64,000 bases of DNA from an uncultured Paracoccaceae bacterium. Its GTDB lineage: Bacteria; Pseudomonadota; Alphaproteobacteria; Rhodobacterales; Rhodobacteraceae. The position numbers and the translations under genes were made by a program. A model generated the notes under the pieces. The model saw nothing but the letters and a program-made list of their open reading frames with translations. It was not told the origin of the DNA and searched no databases. The DNA lies in NCBI GenBank assembly GCA_947503925.1, contig CANNFQ010000007.1:62001-126000 (forward strand), in the 5' to 3' direction. Below are positions 43,936 through 51,755 of this stretch, in pieces (the stretch's first letter is position 1; every line of letters starts with the position of its first letter).

Positions 43936-44949
43936 CTAACGATCTGAGAAATCAACGCCTCGGTGGTCTGCCGCCGCTCCGATTGTAGCCGCAAGGCCTG
44001 CGATCGCAACCGAGGCAGGCAATGCAAACGCCACAGTTAAACCTGTTCGAAGTAGCGGGTCCACGATGTTCAATCGACCGAATGCTGATCCCGCGAAAGT
44101 GACGAAGACGGGGTGGATCAAAAACACCACCAGTGCCATTGTACCCAGGTATCCCAGCCAGGGCGGGCTTGGCTTGGCATCGCTGTGGTGTGGCAATCCG
44201 CAGATAAGAATTCCCGCTAGGCCCGCACAAAGGGCTCGAACGCTCTCCAAAACCAGTCCTGGGATCGATCCGCTAGCGCTGAGACCTGCCAAAAGAACCA
44301 ACGCTATCACTAAACCAAGAACGATCCATCTGTGATGTTGAGGCCTCGGCAACAATACCAAAAGCGCAAACGGAAGATAGCTTAGTGTCTTGAGACCGTG
44401 CAGGCATAGGATCAGAGCGGTGTCCGAGAGCGTCGGGTTCGGCAGGATTGCCTGCTCGATAGAAGCACGCACCGTTGCTGCGGCGACGGCCAGTGCCAAC
44501 ACCAAAAGCCAAGGCCAGTTGGGGGCTGAGCGGGGGATGAGCAAAACCACGACCATAAGTGCTGGAAAGAAGTGCAGATGGTAGGCTGCGCTACCTGCCA
44601 GTATGAGAACGGTAATATCCGCAACCCCTTCGGGCCATGGGGATCCTACCCCAGCCACAACATCAAAAAGTACGAAGCCCACAGTGGCCAGTGCATAGAT
44701 TTGGAGGGCCTTGACGATCAGCCGTTGCCGCTGGAACGCGGTGCGGCGCAGGTGCGCAAGGCACAGCGCGAGCATGACAAGCACTTCGTTCTGCATCACT
44801 GCAGTCAGCCAAATTAGGGCTGCCATTGCAGAGCCAGCCCCAGCGGGTCCGCCACCCACAGTCATTGCGGCATGAAAACTCACAACGGCGACGACGGTGA
44901 TCACCCGTGCCGTGTCGATGCTTCGGTATCGCCACGCGACGGTCTTCAC
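43936..44949 (-). CDS. Acyltransferase-3-type membrane protein
   Basis: A 337-aa protein with about ten membrane helices. It begins YRSIDTARVITVVAVVSFHAAM, which matches the family opening R-x-[LI]-D-x-x-R-x-x-[AV]...H, with catalytic-type His26. The family O-acetylates sugars, peptidoglycan, lipids or glycans at the envelope. A transporter-like, fully helical body follows, with no SGNH domain. The last gene of the three-gene accessory unit, 36 nt after the pseudo-subtilase stop. The substrate is unknown. Confidence 0.8.
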   Translation of the reverse strand: MKTVAWRYRSIDTARVITVVAVVSFHAAMTVGGGPAGAGSAMAALIWLTAVMQNEVLVMLALCLAHLRRTAFQRQRLIVKALQIYALATVGFVLFDVVAGVGSPWPEGVADITVLILAGSAAYHLHFFPALMVVVLLIPRSAPNWPWLLVLALAVAAATVRASIEQAILPNPTLSDTALILCLHGLKTLSYLPFALLVLLPRPQHHRWIVLGLVIALVLLAGLSASGSIPGLVLESVRALCAGLAGILICGLPHHSDAKPSPPWLGYLGTMALVVFLIHPVFVTFAGSAFGRLNIVDPLLRTGLTVAFALPASVAIAGLAATIGAAADHRGVDFSDR

Positions 44950-44985
44950 ACCGTGGACAGGACGGTCGAGGCCTGTGCGCCACGT

Positions 44986-47295
44986 CTAGCCATCTTCCAG
45001 CACGCTGCGTACAGCCTCGAACTCGGAAAAACTGACCAGCTTGCTGCTTGGGCTCAGCATGGCGTTTAGGACCGCTTCGGGAGGCGCGGCCGGGAAATCA
45101 TCAAGCAAAGACAGGTAGTGACCGGCGGCAAGAGATGCGCTCACCAAGGTGCCTCCTACGAAATAGGGGTGGTGGTCCAACCCCGGAGTATTCTGTGCAC
45201 AAAGGAAACCACGGTAGTCTTCGAGAGCGGCGACATCGGATTCTGAGACATTGCGCGACACCCCACCACCATTTAGTAGTAGGCTGAGGGTCCCTTGGCC
45301 CAAAGTCCCAGGCGGATCCGCCAAGTCACCACCGAGTTCGACTGCGTAGCGTGTCTGAAAGGCCCTGACCGCTTGTTCCGTCTGTGGACTGGGCAGGCCG
45401 TCAATTGACCCTGGATCGAAGCCGTATTCTTTAAGCTTAGATTGGACGGTTTCAAACGTCGTGCGAAAGCCTTCGGCAAATAAGCATCCCGGGATGTCCA
45501 CAAGTTCGGGGCCATGCATAGGAATGACCAAGCCGTCCCCATCCATCCAAAGGTCGACCATGTTTGTGCGCCCGCCATTGGATTCCGCCAGCGGCGTTCC
45601 CGTGCGGTCTGTTGCACCGATTGCAATGGCATCGCTGGCGCAGGCCGGAAAGCGAACGGCGGTTGGGTCGCCGTCGTTGCCAACCGGGACAAAGGTAAAA
45701 ACACCTCTTTCTTTGAGGGCCGAGATTAAAGCCGCCGTCGCTGTGTCGTCGCATGGTGTCCGGCTTAACTCACCACCTGCAATCATCAGGATGGCCCCAA
45801 TCGACGATCGCCCATTATCCAGAGCCTCGATTTGGGTTTGAAGAAACTCCAGCGCTCGCGCCTGCACGCCAAGGTCCGTCAGAACACAAGGCGCGAGCCG
45901 ATCAAACAGGGCACAGATGTCTTCGCTGTCCACCTCGCTGAACACAGCCGCCGAAATGATAGGGCCCCCGCCGCGCCGGCCGCGCCGCACGATCATGTTT
46001 CGGTTCACGTATGCAGGCTGATAAACAAGCCCAGGAAGCCCAGCGGTATTGAGCTCAATCGAGTAGGTTGCCGCCAAAGGAAAAGCGCGTTGTGGCAAGT
46101 TCAGCAGCCCTTCGATTGACTGAATTTCATCTTTCGAGTAGCGCAACTGACTGGCACGTTCTGCGAAACTCTGAAGTGTCTCAATTTCTTGGGCTGCGTC
46201 CGGAATTCGGGAAAAGATCGGGGCCCAAGACGACGCATCCGTTAAACTCGAAGCCCTTTTCTGTAACCCTTCAATCGTGTACTGGACCTTCCAAAGCTGT
46301 TCAGCCATGTCATGGCCGGACAGGGCCAATACTTCTTCGAGATTCGGCCGAAGCTCCTGCAGACGTTCGAAGAAATCAGCATCCTCGTTTGACGTGACGG
46401 CTAAGCGCAGGCTGTCAAGATCGGCCAGCGCCGTCGCGAGGGACGTCATGCTTTGGCGCGCGCGCTGCAGGCTGCCCGCAAACTCCGGGCTTCCAAGCAA
46501 CTCGTCTCGCATTCGCTCAACCTGTGCCACCGTGATTGGCAGCCTTTGAGCTCTAAGCTCCGTATGGATCGACTCGAACTCGCCGTAGAACGGAAACTCG
46601 TCCGGCTTCATCAGAATGGATGGAAAGCTGATCCGATCTAAGGTTGGCGCGTCTTGGACCTCATCCGCATAGGGATAAAAGGCTTCTGCACGATCGGACG
46701 ATACAAGCCGCACCGTTTCGGACGATAGTTGCGCCGTTATGTTCCATGCTGGCAGCCGGGACAGGATTTCAAAGGAAAAATCTTCGGTTGGGATGGTGCG
46801 CCCGGACGAAATGACGGCGGCTGCGGTGCTGTGAAAACAATCCGCATCAAATAAGCATGTTTCGAAATCCATTGAAAGATCGATGCCCCGGACCAATTGC
46901 CTTGAGCCGTTGGAGCAGATCGACGCCAGCCCCAACGCACTATCGACAGCCGACAGGCAGACGCCTTCCAACGCGTCGACGTCCAACATCTTGTGCTCCG
47001 CATCTACGGGGTGACCAACAATCGCCAAGGCGGGTCGTGAGTTGTCAGAATTGAGCCTGGGCGCGGGCCTGCGAAGCCAAGTAGGTGGTGCCGTGAGGGA
47101 CGATGTGGTCGAAACGGTCACAAAGCCGGTGCTTGCGGCAAGACGAACGGATGCTTCTTGCTGATTCACAGTTTCTGACGACAGCGACGCGGTTGCACGG
47201 AATTGGCTGTCCAAGGCGCGTTGGGCCCAACCGGCCACAGCGAAAAACGAAAGGGCGGCAAGACCAAAAGTAACGTGCGACCGAACCCGAGGCAT
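44986..47295 (-). CDS. Exported subtilisin-fold pseudo-protease with peptidoglycan-binding insert
   Basis: A 769-aa protein with N-terminal hydrophobic export signal (10-23, ending AGWA). The subtilase fold is recognisable in pieces: an H155-ST-AAAV segment like HGTxVA; ISALKERGVFTFVPVGNDGD with oxyanion-type Asn540; FPACASDAIAIGATDRTG; and a GGTLVSASLAAG stretch (714-725) aligning with GTSMAxPxVAG. At the catalytic Ser position there is Leu717, and the usual Asp strand (IVGHPVDAEH, 92-101) has Gly instead, so it is probably inactive. A PG_binding_1-like motif (616-649) is inserted before the last block, and a long helical insert (about 240-400) splits the domain. AGGTGG precedes the ATG. Confidence 0.65.
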   Translation of the reverse strand: MPRVRSHVTFGLAALSFFAVAGWAQRALDSQFRATASLSSETVNQQEASVRLAASTGFVTVSTTSSLTAPPTWLRRPAPRLNSDNSRPALAIVGHPVDAEHKMLDVDALEGVCLSAVDSALGLASICSNGSRQLVRGIDLSMDFETCLFDADCFHSTAAAVISSGRTIPTEDFSFEILSRLPAWNITAQLSSETVRLVSSDRAEAFYPYADEVQDAPTLDRISFPSILMKPDEFPFYGEFESIHTELRAQRLPITVAQVERMRDELLGSPEFAGSLQRARQSMTSLATALADLDSLRLAVTSNEDADFFERLQELRPNLEEVLALSGHDMAEQLWKVQYTIEGLQKRASSLTDASSWAPIFSRIPDAAQEIETLQSFAERASQLRYSKDEIQSIEGLLNLPQRAFPLAATYSIELNTAGLPGLVYQPAYVNRNMIVRRGRRGGGPIISAAVFSEVDSEDICALFDRLAPCVLTDLGVQARALEFLQTQIEALDNGRSSIGAILMIAGGELSRTPCDDTATAALISALKERGVFTFVPVGNDGDPTAVRFPACASDAIAIGATDRTGTPLAESNGGRTNMVDLWMDGDGLVIPMHGPELVDIPGCLFAEGFRTTFETVQSKLKEYGFDPGSIDGLPSPQTEQAVRAFQTRYAVELGGDLADPPGTLGQGTLSLLLNGGGVSRNVSESDVAALEDYRGFLCAQNTPGLDHHPYFVGGTLVSASLAAGHYLSLLDDFPAAPPEAVLNAMLSPSSKLVSFSEFEAVRSVLEDG

Positions 47296-47397
47296 TCGAA
47301 ATCCACCTATGCGAAGTGGCGACCAAGCAATGTGCGAAAGTGTTACAGCTACTCGGACTCGGGTCAAGGGAACTTTGCGGCACCTCCTGAGCTGCTC

Positions 47398-49275
47398 TTA
47401 GGCGCCGCTGGCCTCGGCCCAGCTTAGGGCTGCTTGCAGCGCGCCGCCTTTGATTCCTTTGGCAGCTGTCACGACTTTGGCGGCTTCGTCTGTGTCTGGT
47501 GATCGCGTGGCTTGCATTGCGGCGATCAGGCGTCCGACGCCTCGCCACTGAAAGCCCAGATCTTTGCCCAGAACACCTTCCGTTTGCAGAAGGTCGGGTA
47601 CCTCTAGCAAATCGGCCAGAACCTCGTTGCCAACAGTGTCTTTGGCCTGCGTGGTCGGAACAGCCGCGACCGATCCGTCACCTTGGAGGCTGAGGGACGC
47701 AAATGCTACCAAGGCGTCTGCCATGGCCGAAACTTCCAGTCCGTAGGCGTCCGCTGGGAAAAGCGCCGCAAGATGCTGTTGCAGCACGTCTGGCAGATCC
47801 GTCGCCCCACGTGTGATTGGCAGCATAAGGCCGAAGGGAACTGTTTCTCCCTGAAAGATCTGCTTAATCCGCCGGAGCGTCGATTCAGATGCTTGGCTGC
47901 CTGCAAATACCCGTGGAACCTCGGCTGCGGGAATGTCGCCGACGGCAACCGTCGTCGTGACCATTTGAGCGACGGCCCGCCGAGCGGTAAAAACACTCGG
48001 CGAAGGCGCCAAGTCGAGAGCAACGCTGCGCAACGCGATCTCGGGCTGCACTACGGCACTGTCGAACAAGATGCAAAGCCGCCCCTGATTGACCAACCGC
48101 TGAACAATATCGGCTGGCAAAAGTTGCCCCAAGGCGACCGTCAGCGCCTGGGCCACTTCCGCTCTGACCGCGTCGCTGGATGGATGGAGGCCGAACGCTT
48201 CTGTGAGCTTAACACGGATCGGCAGCAAATCCATGTCGGCTTGGGTCCACTGCGCAACGATCCGTCCGGCAAGGGTGGTTGTGCCGCCGTTTACGGGCCC
48301 GGTGACGACAATCGGGCCTTGCTCCGTCCTCAGCCCGTCAATCCAGTCGGTGTCCGTCCAGGTGACGGTCCGCTGGTCTTCGCCAAGAAAAACCGGCAGC
48401 GGCAAGGGGTGCGGGGGCTGAATGATCTGACTTGCCAACACGGTCCGGGCCCGTGGGGCATGGCGAATTGCAAACGCACGGACCACGCGCCGCGTTCGCC
48501 CCAAACCAGCTGTCGCGATAGTGCTGATCACGGACACGATGTCGGAGGTTAGTCCTTCGACGACCCGCTGACCGGCACTGCTGCGCAGAAACAGCTCGAC
48601 CGAAAGTACCGCGGCTGGCCGCACCGTAAAAAGAACTCCCAAAAGGGCCACGTAAGCAAAGCCGATGAGAATCAGCCCCGCCCAACCCGGGTCTTCTTGC
48701 GTAAACGTTCGTAGCCAATCGAAAAGCTCGACCCATGACGTGCGCTCGAAGTACGTAAGAGTGCGCTCAATATCCAACAATGTGGTCGCCGCGCCGTCCC
48801 ACTGTGACTGCTCCAAGGCCATCGCAATCTCGCGCAAAGGGTCTTCAAGCGGACGGATCGGTTCCAGTTCGGCGCGCTGCGCGATCAAACTGATAGTGGT
48901 CAGGATATCGTTCCGTTGCGAGCCTTCCGCCAGCGCCATCGTTTCTGTCAGCACGTCGAGCACGACTTGCTCAGTACCTGGCTGGTTTCGCAGGGTGGTT
49001 GCAGCGAGGATACGCGTTTGCGGAAACGTGTCTTCATGTCCGATGACCGCAATCAAGTCGCTTGCCTGAGTGTCCGACAGGACGCAGCCTTGCTCTTTCA
49101 CAGCAGTGTTGAGTTGGCGTACTTGCCCGAAGGCGGCAACGGCGTTGCGTAGGTTCACATCGCCCTGGCAGCTGTTCTGTGCGTCCTGCGCCGAGGCAAG
49201 GGACAATCCGGCCATCCAGGCAAGTGCGGCGAGCACTGCCTTAGCCATTCGCAATACCTTCATTTTGCCGAACAT
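47398..49275 (-). CDS. Membrane-anchored NACHT-like protein with degenerate P-loop
   Basis: A 625-aa protein: signal peptide (cleavage near ASA-QD, residues 28-31), a helical periplasmic part (32-195) with HEAT-like pattern RILAATTLRNQPGTEQVVLDVL, one membrane helix (198-219), then a cytoplasmic domain. That domain has NACHT order: PIVVTGPVNGGTTTL (321-335), LLPIRVKLTEA (350-360), GRLCILFDS (398-406) and VFTARR (428-433). The Walker A lysine is Thr332 and the Walker B acidic pair after Asp405 is missing, so nucleotide hydrolysis is doubtful. The start may instead be the ATG ten codons in (49248), which follows GAAGG. First gene of the three-gene unit, 102 bp before the pseudo-subtilase gene. 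Confidence 0.62.
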   Translation of the reverse strand: MFGKMKVLRMAKAVLAALAWMAGLSLASAQDAQNSCQGDVNLRNAVAAFGQVRQLNTAVKEQGCVLSDTQASDLIAVIGHEDTFPQTRILAATTLRNQPGTEQVVLDVLTETMALAEGSQRNDILTTISLIAQRAELEPIRPLEDPLREIAMALEQSQWDGAATTLLDIERTLTYFERTSWVELFDWLRTFTQEDPGWAGLILIGFAYVALLGVLFTVRPAAVLSVELFLRSSAGQRVVEGLTSDIVSVISTIATAGLGRTRRVVRAFAIRHAPRARTVLASQIIQPPHPLPLPVFLGEDQRTVTWTDTDWIDGLRTEQGPIVVTGPVNGGTTTLAGRIVAQWTQADMDLLPIRVKLTEAFGLHPSSDAVRAEVAQALTVALGQLLPADIVQRLVNQGRLCILFDSAVVQPEIALRSVALDLAPSPSVFTARRAVAQMVTTTVAVGDIPAAEVPRVFAGSQASESTLRRIKQIFQGETVPFGLMLPITRGATDLPDVLQQHLAALFPADAYGLEVSAMADALVAFASLSLQGDGSVAAVPTTQAKDTVGNEVLADLLEVPDLLQTEGVLGKDLGFQWRGVGRLIAAMQATRSPDTDEAAKVVTAAKGIKGGALQAALSWAEASGA

Positions 49276-49811
49276 GTCTTCGAAAAACCCTCATGCTCGA
49301 GTTGCCGCGCCTGCGCTGCCAAATCAATTGGCTGCCTCCAAGTGTTAATTCAACCCCGGAATCTGGTCCAATTGGTTGATCTGCGCCTGCCGCTTTAGAG
49401 GCGTCGCGCCAAACCCCGTTCGGCGAACCATACTTGAGACGTACACTCTGCGCCACGGTTTCATAGCGGGTCAGGCATATTTCGAGGTGAAGGCGCGCAG
49501 GACTTCCAGTTCCAGCTTCGCAAAAAAAAGTCGTTATTGTCACGCCGACCGGATCAAACAAAATCCTTGAAAATCGTGTGCGATAAACCCTTGGCAATAC
49601 ACCGTCGATTTTGTCGCGTTTTTGGCTATCTCACCAAATGTGGTCGTTGGTACGACGCGCGGCATAAGTCAAAAAGGGCTTGAAGTCAGATTTCGCCGCG
49701 ATCTGCGTGAAGGTCAGCTCGCCGTTTTTCTGAGTTTGGGTCAGTTTGTGGTGTGAAGCTCAAAGCCATACGACAGAGCGCCTTCCCAACCACCCATCGG
49801 CATCGCCACCC
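49276..49811. other. Gene-free stretch before the ccoG promoter
   Basis: About 535 bp, visibly more A/T-rich in its middle, without a supported frame. It probably holds the promoter of the accessory unit (minus strand) and the end of the segment. No repeat, integrase remnant or tRNA was seen. Confidence 0.5.
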
Positions 49812-49825
49812 TTGATCCACATCAA
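49812..49825 (+). promoter_or_regulatory. FNR box upstream of ccoG
   Basis: TTGATCCACATCAA is an exact match to the FNR/FnrL consensus TTGAT-N4-ATCAA, 65 bp before the ccoG start. It predicts low-oxygen activation of ccoGHIS. Confidence 0.88.
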
Positions 49826-49890
49826 GGACCGGGGCTGGGGGCCGGACTAAACCGATCCTGCGAACAGAGATTTATCATTGCAGGTCACCG

Positions 49891-51306
49891 ATGTCCTCAG
49901 CTGAAAACCAGCCGCTTTACGCCCCGCGCGAACCGATTTTTCCGCGCCGCGTCAAAGGGTTCTACCGAAACCTCAAATGGTGGGTGATGGCCGTCACGCT
50001 CGGCATTTACTACCTGACGCCTTGGATTCGCTGGGACCGCGGACCGAACCTGCCTGATCAGGCTGTCCTGATCGATATGGCGCACCGGCGCTTTTACTTC
50101 TTTTGGATCGAGATTTGGCCGCATGAATTCTATTTCGTCGCGGGCCTCTTGATCATGGCCGGTCTCGGCCTGTTTTTGTTCACCTCAGCACTGGGCCGCG
50201 TCTGGTGCGGCTACACCTGCCCGCAAACCGTCTGGACCGATCTTTTTATCCTTGTCGAACGCTGGATCGAAGGTGACAGGAACGCCCGTGTGCGCCTGTG
50301 GAACGCGAAATGGGATTTCCGCAAGTGGCGGTTGCGGCTGACCAAATGGGTGGTCTGGTTCCTGATCGCGCTGGCGACCGGCGGGGCTTGGGTGTTTTAT
50401 TTCGCCGATGCACCCACGCTGGCCTATAGCCTTGCCACATTGCAGGCGCCTGCCGTCGCATGGGCGACCATCGGCGTGCTGACCGCCACGACATTTATCT
50501 TTGGCGGGTTCATGCGCGAACAGGTCTGCAACTACATGTGCCCTTGGCCGCGCATTCAGGCGGCGATGATGGACCCCGAAACACTGACTGTCGCCTATCG
50601 CGAATGGCGCGGCGAACCGCGCGGCAAGAAACGGATCGAAGGGGCAGGCGACTGCATTGACTGTATGGCTTGCGTGAATGTTTGCCCGGCAGGCATCGAT
50701 ATCCGCGAGGGCCAGCAGATGGAATGCATCACCTGCGCGCTGTGCATTGATGCCTGCGATGACGTGATGGAAAAGATCGGCAAACCCCGCGGGCTGATTG
50801 ATTATCTGGCCCTGTCCGATCAGGAGGAAGAGGCGAAGGGCAAGCCGGCAAAGAAGCTCTGGCAGCATGTTTTCCGTTTTCGAACAATGCTTTACACAGT
50901 TATGTGGGGGCTGATCGGGGTGGGGTTGGTCTTTGCCTTGTTCATCCGGGCCGATATCGAAATGACCGTATCGCCGGTCCGTAACCCGACCTTTGTGACG
51001 CTGAGCGACGGGACGATCCGAAACATTTATGATATCCGTCTGCTGAACAAGCACGGCGAAGATCGGGAGTTCCACCTGTCACTGGTTTCTGACGATATCT
51101 TGCGGATCGATCTGGAAGGCACTAGCGGGCGCAGCATCACGGTGCCGGCCAATGAAACGCTGCTGCAACGGGTCTATGTCTCGGCCCGTCCGGGTGATCC
51201 GGCGGCGGCCACCGATCGGACGGACCTGCGGTTCTGGGTCGAGGATCTGATTTCAGGCGAACGGGCGCATAAGGATACCATTTTCAACGGAAGGGCAGCA
51301 CAATGA
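49891..51306 (+). CDS. ccoG: Cytochrome c oxidase accessory protein CcoG
   Basis: CcoG/RdxA/FixG (471 aa) is a membrane iron-sulfur protein needed for cbb3 oxidase assembly, proposed to reduce Cu2+ for the copper site. Two 4Fe-4S motifs lie at about 255-290: CIDCMACVNVCP and CITCALCIDACD. About five membrane helices flank them and a C-terminal periplasmic immunoglobulin-like domain follows. CGYTCPQTVWTD is an additional family segment. It overlaps ccoH by 4 nt and sits behind a perfect FNR box. Confidence 0.96.
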   Translation: MSSAENQPLYAPREPIFPRRVKGFYRNLKWWVMAVTLGIYYLTPWIRWDRGPNLPDQAVLIDMAHRRFYFFWIEIWPHEFYFVAGLLIMAGLGLFLFTSALGRVWCGYTCPQTVWTDLFILVERWIEGDRNARVRLWNAKWDFRKWRLRLTKWVVWFLIALATGGAWVFYFADAPTLAYSLATLQAPAVAWATIGVLTATTFIFGGFMREQVCNYMCPWPRIQAAMMDPETLTVAYREWRGEPRGKKRIEGAGDCIDCMACVNVCPAGIDIREGQQMECITCALCIDACDDVMEKIGKPRGLIDYLALSDQEEEAKGKPAKKLWQHVFRFRTMLYTVMWGLIGVGLVFALFIRADIEMTVSPVRNPTFVTLSDGTIRNIYDIRLLNKHGEDREFHLSLVSDDILRIDLEGTSGRSITVPANETLLQRVYVSARPGDPAAATDRTDLRFWVEDLISGERAHKDTIFNGRAAQ

Positions 51307-51755
51307 CGCGCGAATTTACCGGTTGGCACATGTTGGCCCTGATGGTCGGTGGCTTTGGGATCATCATCGCAGTGAACCTGACATTGGCATGGAATGCGGT
51401 CGCGACTTTTCCTGGGTTGGAAACCCGAAATTCCTACGTGGTCAGCCAAAAGTTTGAGGCCGACCGCGCTGCCCAAAACGCCCTGCGCTGGGATGTTGAA
51501 GCGTCCATCATGGATGGGGTGCTGACCGTCGCAGTCACCGATAAGGATGGTAACGCCGTGCAGGCCGACGTGACTCGTGCAACCCTTGGCCGTGCGACCC
51601 ATACCGGTGAAGACAGCACCCCGGAACTCACATGGAACGGCACGGCGCTGACGGCCCCGGTGGCGGCGGGCGATGGCTATTGGAACCTGCGTCTGGAACT
51701 GATTGCTCCTGATGGGACAAAGTTCCGCCGCCGTTTTCCCCTGACTGCAAAATGA
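51303..51755 (+). CDS. ccoH: Cytochrome oxidase accessory protein CcoH/FixH
   Basis: A 150-aa single-helix membrane protein (helix at about 10-30, FTGWHMLALMVGGFGIIIAVNLTLA) with a periplasmic FixH domain, including SYVVSQKFEADRAAQ and a DGYWNLRLELIAPDGTKFRRRF end. It stabilises cbb3 oxidase intermediates. ATGA overlaps tie it to ccoG and ccoI. Confidence 0.93.
   Translation: MTREFTGWHMLALMVGGFGIIIAVNLTLAWNAVATFPGLETRNSYVVSQKFEADRAAQNALRWDVEASIMDGVLTVAVTDKDGNAVQADVTRATLGRATHTGEDSTPELTWNGTALTAPVAAGDGYWNLRLELIAPDGTKFRRRFPLTAK

Noticed and set aside
43740..44027. Possible gene remnant between the reductase and acyltransferase genes
   Set aside because: The 95-codon frame overlaps the acyltransferase in another frame, has no ribosome site and no recognisable homology.
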